Made by a program: the position numbers and the translations under genes
Notes under the pieces: generated by a model
Told to the model about the DNA's origin: nothing
The model's database searches: none
Seen by the model: the letters and a program-made list of their open reading frames with translations, nothing else
Assembly: GCA_006503475.1 (NCBI GenBank)
Contig: RSEH01000033.1
Location: 146,096 to 210,095 of the forward strand
Length of the DNA: 64,000 nt
Direction: 5' to 3'
Source of the DNA: Stentor roeselii
Lineage: Eukaryota; Ciliophora; Heterotrichea; Heterotrichida; Stentoridae
Shown here: piece by piece, positions 9,386 to 18,604 of the stretch
Numbering within the stretch: the stretch's first letter is position 1
Layout: each line of letters opens with the position of its first letter

Positions 9386-10411
9386 CTACTTCGCTTTGCT
9401 TTTCGCATCCCTTTCTTTAGCAGCATCAAGTAACGGTATTAATTTCTGCTTTTCCGCGACCTTCTGTAACAAATTGATAATAAAAGGAATATAATCATGT
9501 TTCCTTCTCTGATTTTCTTCCTTCCATTTCGCATATTTAAAGTTTTCCAAGTCCAAGTCCTCCTTCGCATTTTTCATGGTCCTGGTATTGACCTTAAGTT
9601 CCTCAAGTAGTTCATTAACATCATCTGAAAGTAATGCGAAGTATTCTTCATTAAATTCACATTCCATTTCATCACCTTCGACCTCCGCATCAAGACTCAT
9701 CAATTTCGTCTTAATCGCGACGACCTTCATAAGTATGTCCCTATAAGTCTTCTTCAGCAAGTCTCTTTTACTATTCACGATTGCCATTAAGTTAAACCTG
9801 ATTTCACTTCCAGAAAACTCTTCCATTCTTGCTTGAATAATCGGAGTGACTTTCTCAACCCATTCATTTTCACTACATTCTCCATGATTTATCGGACCTT
9901 TTTGAAGACCGTCTAATTCAAAGATTTTTCCTTTAAAATGAATGAAGCTTACGAAATGATAAGCGTCGCCTTTTTTCTCTTTTTTACTTTGAATGAATTC
10001 AAAAGGCTCTTGTTGTGCGAAACTATTGTGAGTCGTTCTGATCAACTCACTGTTGCTTAAGACTAGTCCTCGGTCACTTGGTTGAAGTGACATTGCGAAT
10101 TCTTTGAATTTTGAAAGTTCTTCACCGATTTCGAGTTTTGAATTCAGAATGACTGATAATATTGCTTGAGTCGCGCAGGCGTTTTGAATCACTTGCTGAG
10201 CGAAGAATAAGTCATTGTCGTAGAAGTCTTCACAGGAACGACCTGGCTTCGGCTCCCATTTAAATAAAAAGATCAGACCGTGAACTGGAGAGACTTGTGA
10301 GAGAAGGTCTAAGGAGTAGATCTCTGTTACTTCAGCACCTGTTACTCCGATTTTCCGGATTAACTCGGTGAAAACTCCGGGATCGGACTCGATTGTGCAC
10401 CAGTCACCCAT
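9386..10411 (-). CDS. UCHL5: Ubiquitin C-terminal hydrolase L5 (UCH37)
   Basis: A cysteine protease that removes ubiquitin; in other eukaryotes it works on the 19S proteasome (via ADRM1/RPN13) and in INO80. The UCH domain (about residues 1-215) begins WCTIESDPGVFTELI. The catalytic residues are visible: Gln73, Cys79 (in QNACATQAIL), His152 (AYHFVSFIHF) and Asp167 (FELDGL). A coiled stretch follows, and the C-terminal ULD-type tail has the signature HDYIPFIINLLQKVAE followed by LIPLLDAAKE, which in UCHL5 contacts the proteasome receptor. At 341 residues the length is normal for the family. Start is the first ATG; stop is TAG. It lies 20 bp from the PEX7 start on the same strand. Confidence 0.95.
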   Translation of the reverse strand: MGDWCTIESDPGVFTELIRKIGVTGAEVTEIYSLDLLSQVSPVHGLIFLFKWEPKPGRSCEDFYDNDLFFAQQVIQNACATQAILSVILNSKLEIGEELSKFKEFAMSLQPSDRGLVLSNSELIRTTHNSFAQQEPFEFIQSKKEKKGDAYHFVSFIHFKGKIFELDGLQKGPINHGECSENEWVEKVTPIIQARMEEFSGSEIRFNLMAIVNSKRDLLKKTYRDILMKVVAIKTKLMSLDAEVEGDEMECEFNEEYFALLSDDVNELLEELKVNTRTMKNAKEDLDLENFKYAKWKEENQRRKHDYIPFIINLLQKVAEKQKLIPLLDAAKERDAKSKAK

Positions 10412-10904
10412 ATTTTATGGGTTTGGTTTTGATAGGATTTTTTTTTTTTTTGGGGTGGCTTTTTTGTGGGATAATTTCAGGGGGTTAAGGTTGGAATTTT
10501 TAGGGTTTGGAGAGATTAAGTTTTGAGAGGGTTGTTTTGAATTAGGGTTTTTTTTTGGGTTTTTTGGGTGGACTTTGGGTTTTATGGGATTGGGGTTTGG
10601 ATTATATTATGATTATTGGGTAGAGTGGGTTTAATGAGATGTTTTTTAGTGCAAGGCAGATGGCTGATTTTATGAAGATTTTAATTATGATTATTTTTGA
10701 GAAAATAGCTAAGATTATTTAAAAATCACTACATTAAATAGTTTTTGTGTTTCTTACATTCAAAAATTCTCCTCTTAATACCCAATAAAGAGCATATATT
10801 CAATCAAATATTGGCTATTTCGTATAAAAGAAGTCTTTGTTTGGGATAGAGAAAAAAATAATAAATATCTATAATTCCTTGAGAATGAAGTTAACTACTT
10901 AATG
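10412..10904. other. Spacer with strongly GT-rich plus strand
   Basis: This 493-bp spacer separates the UCHL5 start from the GP63-like stop. From about 10420 to 10640 the plus strand is nearly all G and T, with a run of 14 T, several GGG runs and scattered TTAGGG/TTTAGGG words; the remainder is ordinary AT-rich DNA. Since UCHL5 is transcribed from the minus strand, the GT-rich strand is its template and the promoter is CA-rich on the coding strand. I find no open frame of note. Confidence 0.5.
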
Positions 10905-13900
10905 TTAAATGCATGCTGGAGGTACTTTCGAAGATAAGCAAGTCAAGCAAGTAACAACTGATTCGACTAATTTGCAAGTAGCACAGTATGGCCTTTCACT
11001 AGTCCTACAAGGAAGACACGCACCACCTGATAAATAATATCCTGAAGGACATGCAGTGCAAGTCGTTACACTTCCAGAGCACTGAGAACAAGGACTATTG
11101 CACTTTTGGCAAGAATTACTAGATAATAAGTATCCTGAAATACAAGATATGCAATTTGTGGAACTTCCTGAACATAAATAACAAGGACTAGCGCACCTTT
11201 CGCAAGCATTACTTATAGCATTGTAGAAATACGAGGTAAAGCAAGTATCACATTTGCCATTTGAGCATTTAGCACAGTAGCTTCCGCAATAGTCGCACCT
11301 TCCTGCATTAAGTCCATAATAAGTCTTGCATGTTAAGCAAATAACTGAATTGGATCCAGTGTCCCACTTGCAAGAGGTGCAAGTATTTGGACACAATTGA
11401 ACAGTTCCATCATTCAACAGATAATATCCAGTCTTAGCCCTAGTACAAAAGTTCTGCGTGGAGCAAGAATAACATCCAGTATCACAAGCATCACATTTAA
11501 AAGTCTTCACCTCCGGATCCAAGCTCGAGACAGTTCCATATCCAACTTTACAACTGATACAAAAGAATCCACTTCCTTCCCCAACACAAGTCAAGCAAGT
11601 ATCCTTACAAACAACAGGAACTCTTCGAGAATTTTCATCAATTCCGACATAAAACCCACTTCTTGCCGTAATACATCCTCCAATATCACAAACATTACAA
11701 TTTGAGTCACATGGAATGCAACTTCCTTCATTTAAATAACTTTTTGCAACACATCTTGAGCACTTGTCTGCTGCACTGCAAGCAGTGCAGGTTTCTGGAC
11801 ATTTTGTGCAGATTCCACTGTTGGAGTAATAACCTGCTGTGCATGAAGTGCAACTGGTGGAACTGGTGCAGAGAAGACATTTATCTGCGCACTTTGTAGC
11901 AATTATTTGGTCATTACCTGGCTCTGGACCTGAAACTGTTAGAAGGTAGTAACCGGCTTTTGACTTCAGGCAAGTGTTGTAGTCGCAGCAGTCGGCGCAG
12001 CCTGGAGCACAAGGGGCACATGTACGGTCTTCAAGAATATAGAAACCTAAAAAGCAGATGTTGCAGTGGGTTTCATCTAAACAATTTGCGCAGTTATCTC
12101 CACATTTACTGCATATCCCTAGATTCACAAAGTATCCACTTCTACAAACAAGACAGTCAATAGGAGAATTGCATTTCAAGCAAGGTTCTGGGCACGGTTT
12201 ACAAGAAGGAGGTTCAAGGCATGAACTGCACTTATCAAGCCAAAATCCACAAACACAAGAATAGCATTCAGTAAGACTCCAGCACAAAGCGCACTTATAA
12301 GGGCATGTCTTGCAAACATATTCATCAGGCCACCATCCAGCAGCGCAACATTTGCAGTGATCTGCGCTTGTGCAACTCAAACATCCAGTACTGCACTTAA
12401 GACACTTTTTATTCTCGTCTAAAAAGTAACCTCCTCGACAGCAGGAACATTGTCCGGGTCGATCACAAGAGTAACAAAGAGGGTCACAAGAGAAACAAGA
12501 ATTCTGACCTTCAAGGTAGAAGCCTACTTTACATGCGATGCACTCTACTGGACCTGAGCATTTGGCACAGTTAGGCTCGCAATATCTGCAGAGACAGTTT
12601 GTACTGCTGCATTCGTAAAAGAAATAACCGTAGATGCAAGTGTTGCATATCTGGTCAGTATCACAAGTAGCACAACTTTTATTACACTTATTAACCTTGC
12701 CATTAACCATGACATAATACCCACATTCAGGTACAATACATTCAAAAGCATCATAGCACTGTTTACATCCATAGTCACATCTGATACAATTTTCATTTCC
12801 ATTAAAGTCAAGCCACCACCTCTGATAGCAAGCTCTGCAAGTCTTTGGCCCATCACAAATATAACACCCTGACATGCAATTGATGCAGTCACCATCAGAA
12901 GGGTCGTCTCTTGCCCCGAGGTAATAACCGACAGTGCATTGTTCACAGCTTGTTTTCGTACTGTCAATCGGAGAACATCTAAGACACCCGGCCTCGCAGG
13001 CCTTGCAAAGACTTGAGTCACTATCGAGGAAGAAGCCAGAGTTACACATTTGACAAATGCCTGAACCTGCCACGCAGGTTCTGCAGTTTTGAGGACAGTC
13101 TCGAACACATATGTTGTTTATCATTGAATAACCTGGATTGCATATGTCGCATATTGTTTTTGAACATTCAGGACAGTTATCGTAACAGTTGTCTTGGTCG
13201 CATATAGGACCTTCTGATGTGCAACGAGTTGGGCATTCATCGTGACATGTTTTACAGCCTGTCGGACATTTTATACACTTGTAGTCGTCATCTAAAAGAT
13301 ATCCCGGTTTACAAACAGCACATTCATAAATATTTGCACAAATAAGGCAATTAACAGCACAATCTTTGGTACAAGTTCCAATAGAAGTAAGAAAATACCC
13401 ACTATTACATTCCAAGCACTCACAACATCTATACTTGGGGCACCTCAAGCATCCCTCACAGCACTTCGCAACGATTCCATCTGAGTTAAAGCAATACCCA
13501 ACATCAGGAGTAGTACATCCTCCAACTTCATCACATTCACTACACCCAACTTGACACTTAGGACTGCAAACAACCCCCAAAGAAGTAAAACTCGGAACAT
13601 AATTCGAGAAGCAAGCAGAACACAAGTAATCAGAAGTGCAAGTCTTACACCCAGTCTTACAAGCTTTACAATCACCACCCTGTAAATAAAACCCAGGCTT
13701 ACAAAGAGTGCATTCATTAACAGAACTACAAGTAACACAATTACTTTCACAAGAAATATCACAAAGAATTCCAGAATGGCCATCAAAACACTGACAAAAG
13801 CCATTCACACAACTTCCAAAGCCGCTACACCCACAAGGACAAGGTTTTTCTCCACAAAGTTCTTGAAAACTAGGACATTCTACAGTACCTCCTCCATATT

Positions 13901-15221
13901 GAAGAATATTTAAAAGTCCTCCGGAAGCTGGGCAGTCTAAAGTGATTTTATCGTTGTTTTCATGAAAGCTGAAAGAAGCGTAGTCGGAATAACAAGTGAC
14001 TTCCCAACAAGCAGCTGTTCCTGGAATTGCTGGAATTGAATACTCGAAGCACCTGCTGGTCAATCCGAAGATTTCAGAGAGACCTGGAGAGATAGTCCAG
14101 TCTCTACAGTTTCCATTGGGATCTCTTTGGACGTAGGGACAATAGTCTGAGTAGAAATCGCTTCCACCTTTAGTTAAGTCTGAAAAGTACTGAAAAGCTG
14201 AATTTGCGATGTTGTTTCCACTTTGAATGTTACAAGTTCCTTTGTTAAGGTGTAAGAAGTCACAAGTCTGAGCACCTGGCGAGTCACACCAAAGTTCATT
14301 ATTTTGAACGATTTCATCAACAATGCATTTATTTTCCACAAAAGCCGACCCCGCGCCTCTTCCAAAGAAAGGAGTTTGACCCATTGTGAAGTCGACCTGA
14401 TACCAGCCAGTATCCAGAAGTAACGCTAAAGAAATATCAGAAATAATAGTTTCATCAGCTTTTCTGCTAGTCATCAAATCATTATGCATAACACGAGCTT
14501 CCCAATTAAATCTCAAAGGATTCTCTTCCTCAAGTTCAACACCCAAAAGTCCCGGGTAGTTAAAAGCCGCTCTTGCCTTTTCTCTAACATTAGGACTGAC
14601 AATAATTTTCTTATTAACACCTCTGACGTTCAAATTCTGAACCACGTTGGCGTAATTAAACTTGTTATTTCCATCAAACCAGTAATGAGCAAGAGCGTCT
14701 GAAAATCCAAGAACATGAAAAGTCAAATGAAGCAAAAAGTTCAGCTGGTCACATTTTGACTCGTCTTTGAAAGAGTCGTGGATTTTTATCATCCCCCCGA
14801 TGACTGAGAAAGGAGCCGTGTTTTGAACTTGACAAGCGTAACTCACCCCGGTCGGCCCAGGGCCTGGCAGGTGCTTTACGACGATCCAGACGTCGGAGTA
14901 GGAATAAATCGCGTCAGGGAGAATCTCGCCTCCACAGCTTACTTCGTTTGTTTGCCATTTACCGACCACGCTGTGGACTTTTAAGGTTTTAGAGAAATAA
15001 GCTCGAACTGCCGGAAGATGCTCTTGAATCGCGGATTTCAAGTCGCCTGAAGGCAGGGAACTTACGTCGAAGAATATACGAATCGGCTCTGGAGCACTTG
15101 CGGAACGAGTTACTAGAACTTGGTTAGCGTCTAATACGCTTTGGATCGTTTGGTCACCCCCTGAGACCCAACCTTCGGATAAGGTCGTCAGGAAGATTGT
15201 TAGGATGATTAATGTCCTCAT
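10905..15221 (-). CDS. Leishmanolysin-like (M8) protein with altered active site and Cys-rich repeat tail
   Basis: A 1438-residue secreted or surface protein. Residues 1-17 look like a signal peptide (MRTLIILTIFLTTLSEG). Residues about 45-480 follow the leishmanolysin (GP63, M8) fold, with the zinc-site motif at 165-173 (HLTFHVLGF), a distal His at 246 in WEARVMHNDLM, and the Met-turn area ISLALLLDTGWY. The canonical motif is HExxHxxGF; here Glu is Leu (CAT-TTG-ACT-TTT-CAT), so the catalytic base is missing while the zinc ligands remain. Then comes an EGF-like unit (CGCSGFGSCVNGFCQC) and about 950 residues of furin-like/VSP-like repeats (C-x2-C, with CxxGYYL blocks). I see no C-terminal membrane helix or GPI-type tail. 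The start is preceded by TTATAAAT. Probably a pseudoprotease, perhaps adhesive or structural; active relatives may exist elsewhere. Confidence 0.85.
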   Translation of the reverse strand: MRTLIILTIFLTTLSEGWVSGGDQTIQSVLDANQVLVTRSASAPEPIRIFFDVSSLPSGDLKSAIQEHLPAVRAYFSKTLKVHSVVGKWQTNEVSCGGEILPDAIYSYSDVWIVVKHLPGPGPTGVSYACQVQNTAPFSVIGGMIKIHDSFKDESKCDQLNFLLHLTFHVLGFSDALAHYWFDGNNKFNYANVVQNLNVRGVNKKIIVSPNVREKARAAFNYPGLLGVELEEENPLRFNWEARVMHNDLMTSRKADETIISDISLALLLDTGWYQVDFTMGQTPFFGRGAGSAFVENKCIVDEIVQNNELWCDSPGAQTCDFLHLNKGTCNIQSGNNIANSAFQYFSDLTKGGSDFYSDYCPYVQRDPNGNCRDWTISPGLSEIFGLTSRCFEYSIPAIPGTAACWEVTCYSDYASFSFHENNDKITLDCPASGGLLNILQYGGGTVECPSFQELCGEKPCPCGCSGFGSCVNGFCQCFDGHSGILCDISCESNCVTCSSVNECTLCKPGFYLQGGDCKACKTGCKTCTSDYLCSACFSNYVPSFTSLGVVCSPKCQVGCSECDEVGGCTTPDVGYCFNSDGIVAKCCEGCLRCPKYRCCECLECNSGYFLTSIGTCTKDCAVNCLICANIYECAVCKPGYLLDDDYKCIKCPTGCKTCHDECPTRCTSEGPICDQDNCYDNCPECSKTICDICNPGYSMINNICVRDCPQNCRTCVAGSGICQMCNSGFFLDSDSSLCKACEAGCLRCSPIDSTKTSCEQCTVGYYLGARDDPSDGDCINCMSGCYICDGPKTCRACYQRWWLDFNGNENCIRCDYGCKQCYDAFECIVPECGYYVMVNGKVNKCNKSCATCDTDQICNTCIYGYFFYECSSTNCLCRYCEPNCAKCSGPVECIACKVGFYLEGQNSCFSCDPLCYSCDRPGQCSCCRGGYFLDENKKCLKCSTGCLSCTSADHCKCCAAGWWPDEYVCKTCPYKCALCWSLTECYSCVCGFWLDKCSSCLEPPSCKPCPEPCLKCNSPIDCLVCRSGYFVNLGICSKCGDNCANCLDETHCNICFLGFYILEDRTCAPCAPGCADCCDYNTCLKSKAGYYLLTVSGPEPGNDQIIATKCADKCLLCTSSTSCTSCTAGYYSNSGICTKCPETCTACSAADKCSRCVAKSYLNEGSCIPCDSNCNVCDIGGCITARSGFYVGIDENSRRVPVVCKDTCLTCVGEGSGFFCISCKVGYGTVSSLDPEVKTFKCDACDTGCYSCSTQNFCTRAKTGYYLLNDGTVQLCPNTCTSCKWDTGSNSVICLTCKTYYGLNAGRCDYCGSYCAKCSNGKCDTCFTSYFYNAISNACERCASPCYLCSGSSTNCISCISGYLLSSNSCQKCNSPCSQCSGSVTTCTACPSGYYLSGGACLPCRTSERPYCATCKLVESVVTCLTCLSSKVPPACI

Positions 15222-16546
15222 ATTTATAAGCCTTTATTTGGATTCAGATTAGGTTCAATGGTTTTTGAGGATTTTTTAAGCTTTGGGATGAGAAACTCCT
15301 AAAAAATCCGGATTTTTTGAATTTTAATCAGGACGGTTGGGGAAAAACCAAAAGATTATTGTTGGAAGTTTCATGGTGTTAATGGCTTCAATTCTCTTGC
15401 TAATCACAATTTCAATTCGAGACATCTAAAGATTTCTGAAGTCCTGATGGAATGCTCATCTAACAAGTATCCCAAATAAAAATTACTTAAGATTTTTTAG
15501 ATGTTAAAACATTTTTCACTGAAGAAGAATACAATGTATTTCTAACATTTGTTAACTATTTCTTTATATTATGTAAGGGATTTCTCTAAAAACGACAGAA
15601 ATTTGAATAATGAAGAAATTAGATAAGAATTAGCTTATATTTCATTATAATAAGTTTATTTAAATTATATACTCAAAAGTATAATTATATTAGTTTTGAT
15701 TCAAGGATTAATTTCTTTCAATACTTCTGGATTGACAATTTTATGTTTAAATAATTATTTAGAATAGATCTAAGATTTATAAACATGCTTGACGTCTCAC
15801 AGCAGTGAGAAAGCTTCAAAGCCTTAATAAAATAGAGAAAGGCAAATACTTTAAAAGTTGTATGAAAACATCAAGAAAATTCTTGATTTTGAAGACTTTA
15901 TGAATGATTTTAGTAGAAAGTGTTTGAATATTTGTGATTAAAGTAGAGATTTCAGTGAAATTTTAAATTTGCTTATAGAATTAAATATTTAAGGAAATTA
16001 CTATTCTTGTCTATGATTTATACTCTAAGATGTATAATAAAGTCTTTATCCTTATGGAATTATACTTTTGCATAGCTTCCTTGCATTAGTTTATATAATG
16101 AGTCTCAATCTCGTACTAAAAGAGTTCTATTTGAAAATTTCAATATGGAAAACATCTAATTTTGATATTAGTCTAAATTCAAACAATAATCTAAACCCAA
16201 ATTTGTCAACCTCATTCTCAAGTTCATTTTTCTAAGCAACTCAAAATCTACTATTTTATCTTCTTACAATGAAATTTTATCTTATAAACTGTATATATCT
16301 TTATATAAACACTATGAAGAAAAGTAATCTCTAAACATACTATAAGTAAAAAATGATCTTTTCAGACCTTATATAAAAATGCTTAAACTTTAAAATGATT
16401 TTTACTTCAAGTCCTTTATCTAAGCCCTTAATCTATCTAATACATATTCATGAAAATCAGATAATTAAAGAGCTCATCAAAGCAGTTTAAATAAATCATC
16501 CTTTTGGAATTATTTGAAATGTCTTCTAAAATATAGACACTTATAA
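15222..16546. other. AT-rich intergenic region between divergent genes
   Basis: These 1.3 kb contain no supported gene. They hold the upstream regions of the GP63-like gene and the B-box-like gene. At about 15355-15530 one plus frame reads SRHLKISEVLM and SNKYPK, which faintly resembles the HRDLKPENVLM catalytic loop of a protein kinase and could be a decayed fragment. The rest is AT-rich sequence in which I see nothing. Confidence 0.4.
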
Positions 16547-18604
16547 ATGAATTGTCTTGTTGAACCCAATTGCGATTGTGAACCTAAATTTTACTGTTAC
16601 TGCTCAAACATCTACATTTGCGAAAGCCATCTAGGAAGACACGTCAGCTTTCAAGGGAAACATTACTATTACCCTTTAATCAAGTCTTTAGAACAAGAGG
16701 CTCTCACAATCAAATTAAAAAGTTGGATCAAATCCTTAGATAACTTGAAATTCGAGATATTTAAAGGAACCAAGGAACTTATCAAGATTATTGAAAATAG
16801 TTACACGAAAAGAGTAGCTAAAATCATTGAATTGACGAATAAATGTTTTTCAACTTTATTGCAAATTGAAGAAAATCAAATAAATAGTGAAATTGAAATT
16901 GAACTCCAATCAGAGATCAAAAAAATTGTTGTTGATGTTCAAATATTAGGTGAAAAAATATTGGAATTTGATCGAGGTTTTTTTGAATCGAGATTAAATT
17001 CTAACCAACCTAATCATTTTCCTGAACCTGAGGAAACTCTACCCAAACATCAAATAACTCTAAAAAATGAAGTAAATTTAACTATACTTGAATCTAAAGA
17101 TCATAGTTTACCTGAAATAGTTCATTCAAATAAAAATCATAGTTTACCTGAAATAGTTCATTCAAATGATCTAAGTTTACCTGAAGTAGCTGATTCAAAT
17201 GATCATATTTTACCCGAATTAGCTCATTTCAATGTAAAAAATTGTTCTTACTGTGGAAAAGGTTTTTGCTTAGCCTGTTTCAAAAGTAAATTTCCGAAGA
17301 AAACATGCGAGCATATTATTTGCAATGAATGTAATGACAGTTCAAAAAATACTCAATCACAATGCATAAAATGCTGTGAAGTTTGCAAAGGGTCTAATTG
17401 CAATAAAACAAAATTGAAATGTAATCATTTTAAATGTGAAAATGCGAAACAAAACTCTTCTTGTAATGTTTGTAATCAATATCACATTTGCTATGAGTGC
17501 TTTAAACGTACTTTTAACAAATGCTCGCATGGTCTCTGCGATAAATGCTGTACTAATAGGAAATGTTGTGATAATGGAACATGCGAACATTGCAAATCAA
17601 ATGTAAAAATATCACGTTCAAATGTTTGCCTCCACAAATGCTGCTTCAATTGTAAAACAATAAACAATTGCTCACTAACCTGCCGAAATTGCCAGAAGCA
17701 AGATAAAACAATATGCACCCATGGATATTGCCAATCATGTGAAACATTTTGCTTCGGTTGCTATTGTCAGCAATGCAAAAATAAGAGAAAAAAAGATATA
17801 GCATCTTGCCATCATTTAGTTTGTTTAAAATGCTTTAGAAATGGGTGTCTTTTCTGCAAAGAGAACACTTGCCATCATTTACTTATTTTACCAGATTCTG
17901 AAAATCCTCAAAACTTTCCAGAAGAAATTCAAAATCATCTTGAAATTGATGACTTTGAAGAAAATATCAGTAAAGGAAGGGAAAAATCTTATTCTTTAGT
18001 TCCTCAGAAATTGATGGAAAAAGATCATGACCTTTGTGATTCACCGAAAAGTGATAAAGCTTTGAATTCCTTTGAAGAATTAAAATTTGAGACAAGTTTT
18101 AAGGATTCTTTAGAGAAAGGTTCGGATGATTTGGAAAAATGTGAAATTTTTGTACTTGCTAAGGAAGTTGATCATGAATCAGAGGAGAAAAAGAAAGAAG
18201 ATAATGAGGAGAAAAAGAAGGAAGATAATGAGGAGAAAAAGAAGGAAGTTGATCATAAATCAGAGGAGAAAAAGAAGGAAGATAATGAGGAGAAAAAGAA
18301 GGAAGTTGATCATGAATCAGAGGAGAAAAAGAAGGAAGATAATGAGGAAAAACAGAAGGAAGATAATGAGGAAAAACAGAAGGAAGATAACGAGGAGAAA
18401 AAGAAGGAAGATAATGAGGAGAAAAAGAAGGAAGATAACGAGGAGAAAAAGAAGGAAGATAATGAGGAGAATAAGAAGGAAGATAATGAGGAGAAAAAGA
18501 AGGAAGATAATGAGGAGAAAGTAGATTTGATTGGAAGTAGTCAGAATAGTGAGGATGATGCTGATCCAGATGGAAAAGAGCTGCAAGAAAAAGAGGATTT
18601 ATAG
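16547..18604 (+). CDS. B-box/RING-like cysteine-rich protein with Lys/Glu repeat tail
   Basis: A 685-residue protein of the local cysteine-rich family. Residues 1-45 form a B-box-like zinc finger (CDCEPKFYCYCSN, then CESHLGRH). Residues about 55-155 are predicted coiled coil. A Ser/Pro/Glu repeat (HSLPEIVHSN units, about 185-232) leads into a zinc-finger array (about 232-445) rich in C-x2-C and C-x-H pairs. That array is clearly related to the C-terminal array of the 2474-residue protein at 28786 (shared KFPKKxCxHxICxxCN and TQSQCIxC). Residues about 545-660 are an almost pure EEKKKEDN repeat. The ATG follows TTATAA directly and the stop is TAG. Function unknown; B-box plus coiled coil plus RING-like fingers recalls TRIM-type ubiquitin ligases, but no finger is a textbook RING. 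Confidence 0.82.
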   Translation: MNCLVEPNCDCEPKFYCYCSNIYICESHLGRHVSFQGKHYYYPLIKSLEQEALTIKLKSWIKSLDNLKFEIFKGTKELIKIIENSYTKRVAKIIELTNKCFSTLLQIEENQINSEIEIELQSEIKKIVVDVQILGEKILEFDRGFFESRLNSNQPNHFPEPEETLPKHQITLKNEVNLTILESKDHSLPEIVHSNKNHSLPEIVHSNDLSLPEVADSNDHILPELAHFNVKNCSYCGKGFCLACFKSKFPKKTCEHIICNECNDSSKNTQSQCIKCCEVCKGSNCNKTKLKCNHFKCENAKQNSSCNVCNQYHICYECFKRTFNKCSHGLCDKCCTNRKCCDNGTCEHCKSNVKISRSNVCLHKCCFNCKTINNCSLTCRNCQKQDKTICTHGYCQSCETFCFGCYCQQCKNKRKKDIASCHHLVCLKCFRNGCLFCKENTCHHLLILPDSENPQNFPEEIQNHLEIDDFEENISKGREKSYSLVPQKLMEKDHDLCDSPKSDKALNSFEELKFETSFKDSLEKGSDDLEKCEIFVLAKEVDHESEEKKKEDNEEKKKEDNEEKKKEVDHKSEEKKKEDNEEKKKEVDHESEEKKKEDNEEKQKEDNEEKQKEDNEEKKKEDNEEKKKEDNEEKKKEDNEENKKEDNEEKKKEDNEEKVDLIGSSQNSEDDADPDGKELQEKEDL
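17095..17232 (+). repeat. In-frame Ser/Leu/Pro/Glu tandem repeat
   Basis: About four copies of a unit encoding D/N-H-S-L-P-E-I-V-H-S-N. The first two copies are nearly identical at the DNA level and the later ones have diverged. It forms a flexible linker between the coiled coil and the zinc-finger array of the 16547 gene. Confidence 0.75.
18175..18522 (+). repeat. 24-nt minisatellite encoding EEKKKEDN
   Basis: A purine-only-like tandem repeat with unit GAGGAGAAAAAGAAGGAAGA plus TAAT (24 nt), repeated about a dozen times. Some units are lengthened by a GTTGATCATGAATCA insert, giving a longer higher-order unit near the 5' side. It is in frame and codes for a highly charged tail. Copy number is likely to vary between alleles. 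Confidence 0.9.

Noticed and set aside
12545-13108. 187-codon minus-strand frame inside the GP63-like gene
   Set aside because: Alternative-frame shadow of the cysteine-repeat coding sequence; the main frame is intact and homologous to known repeats.
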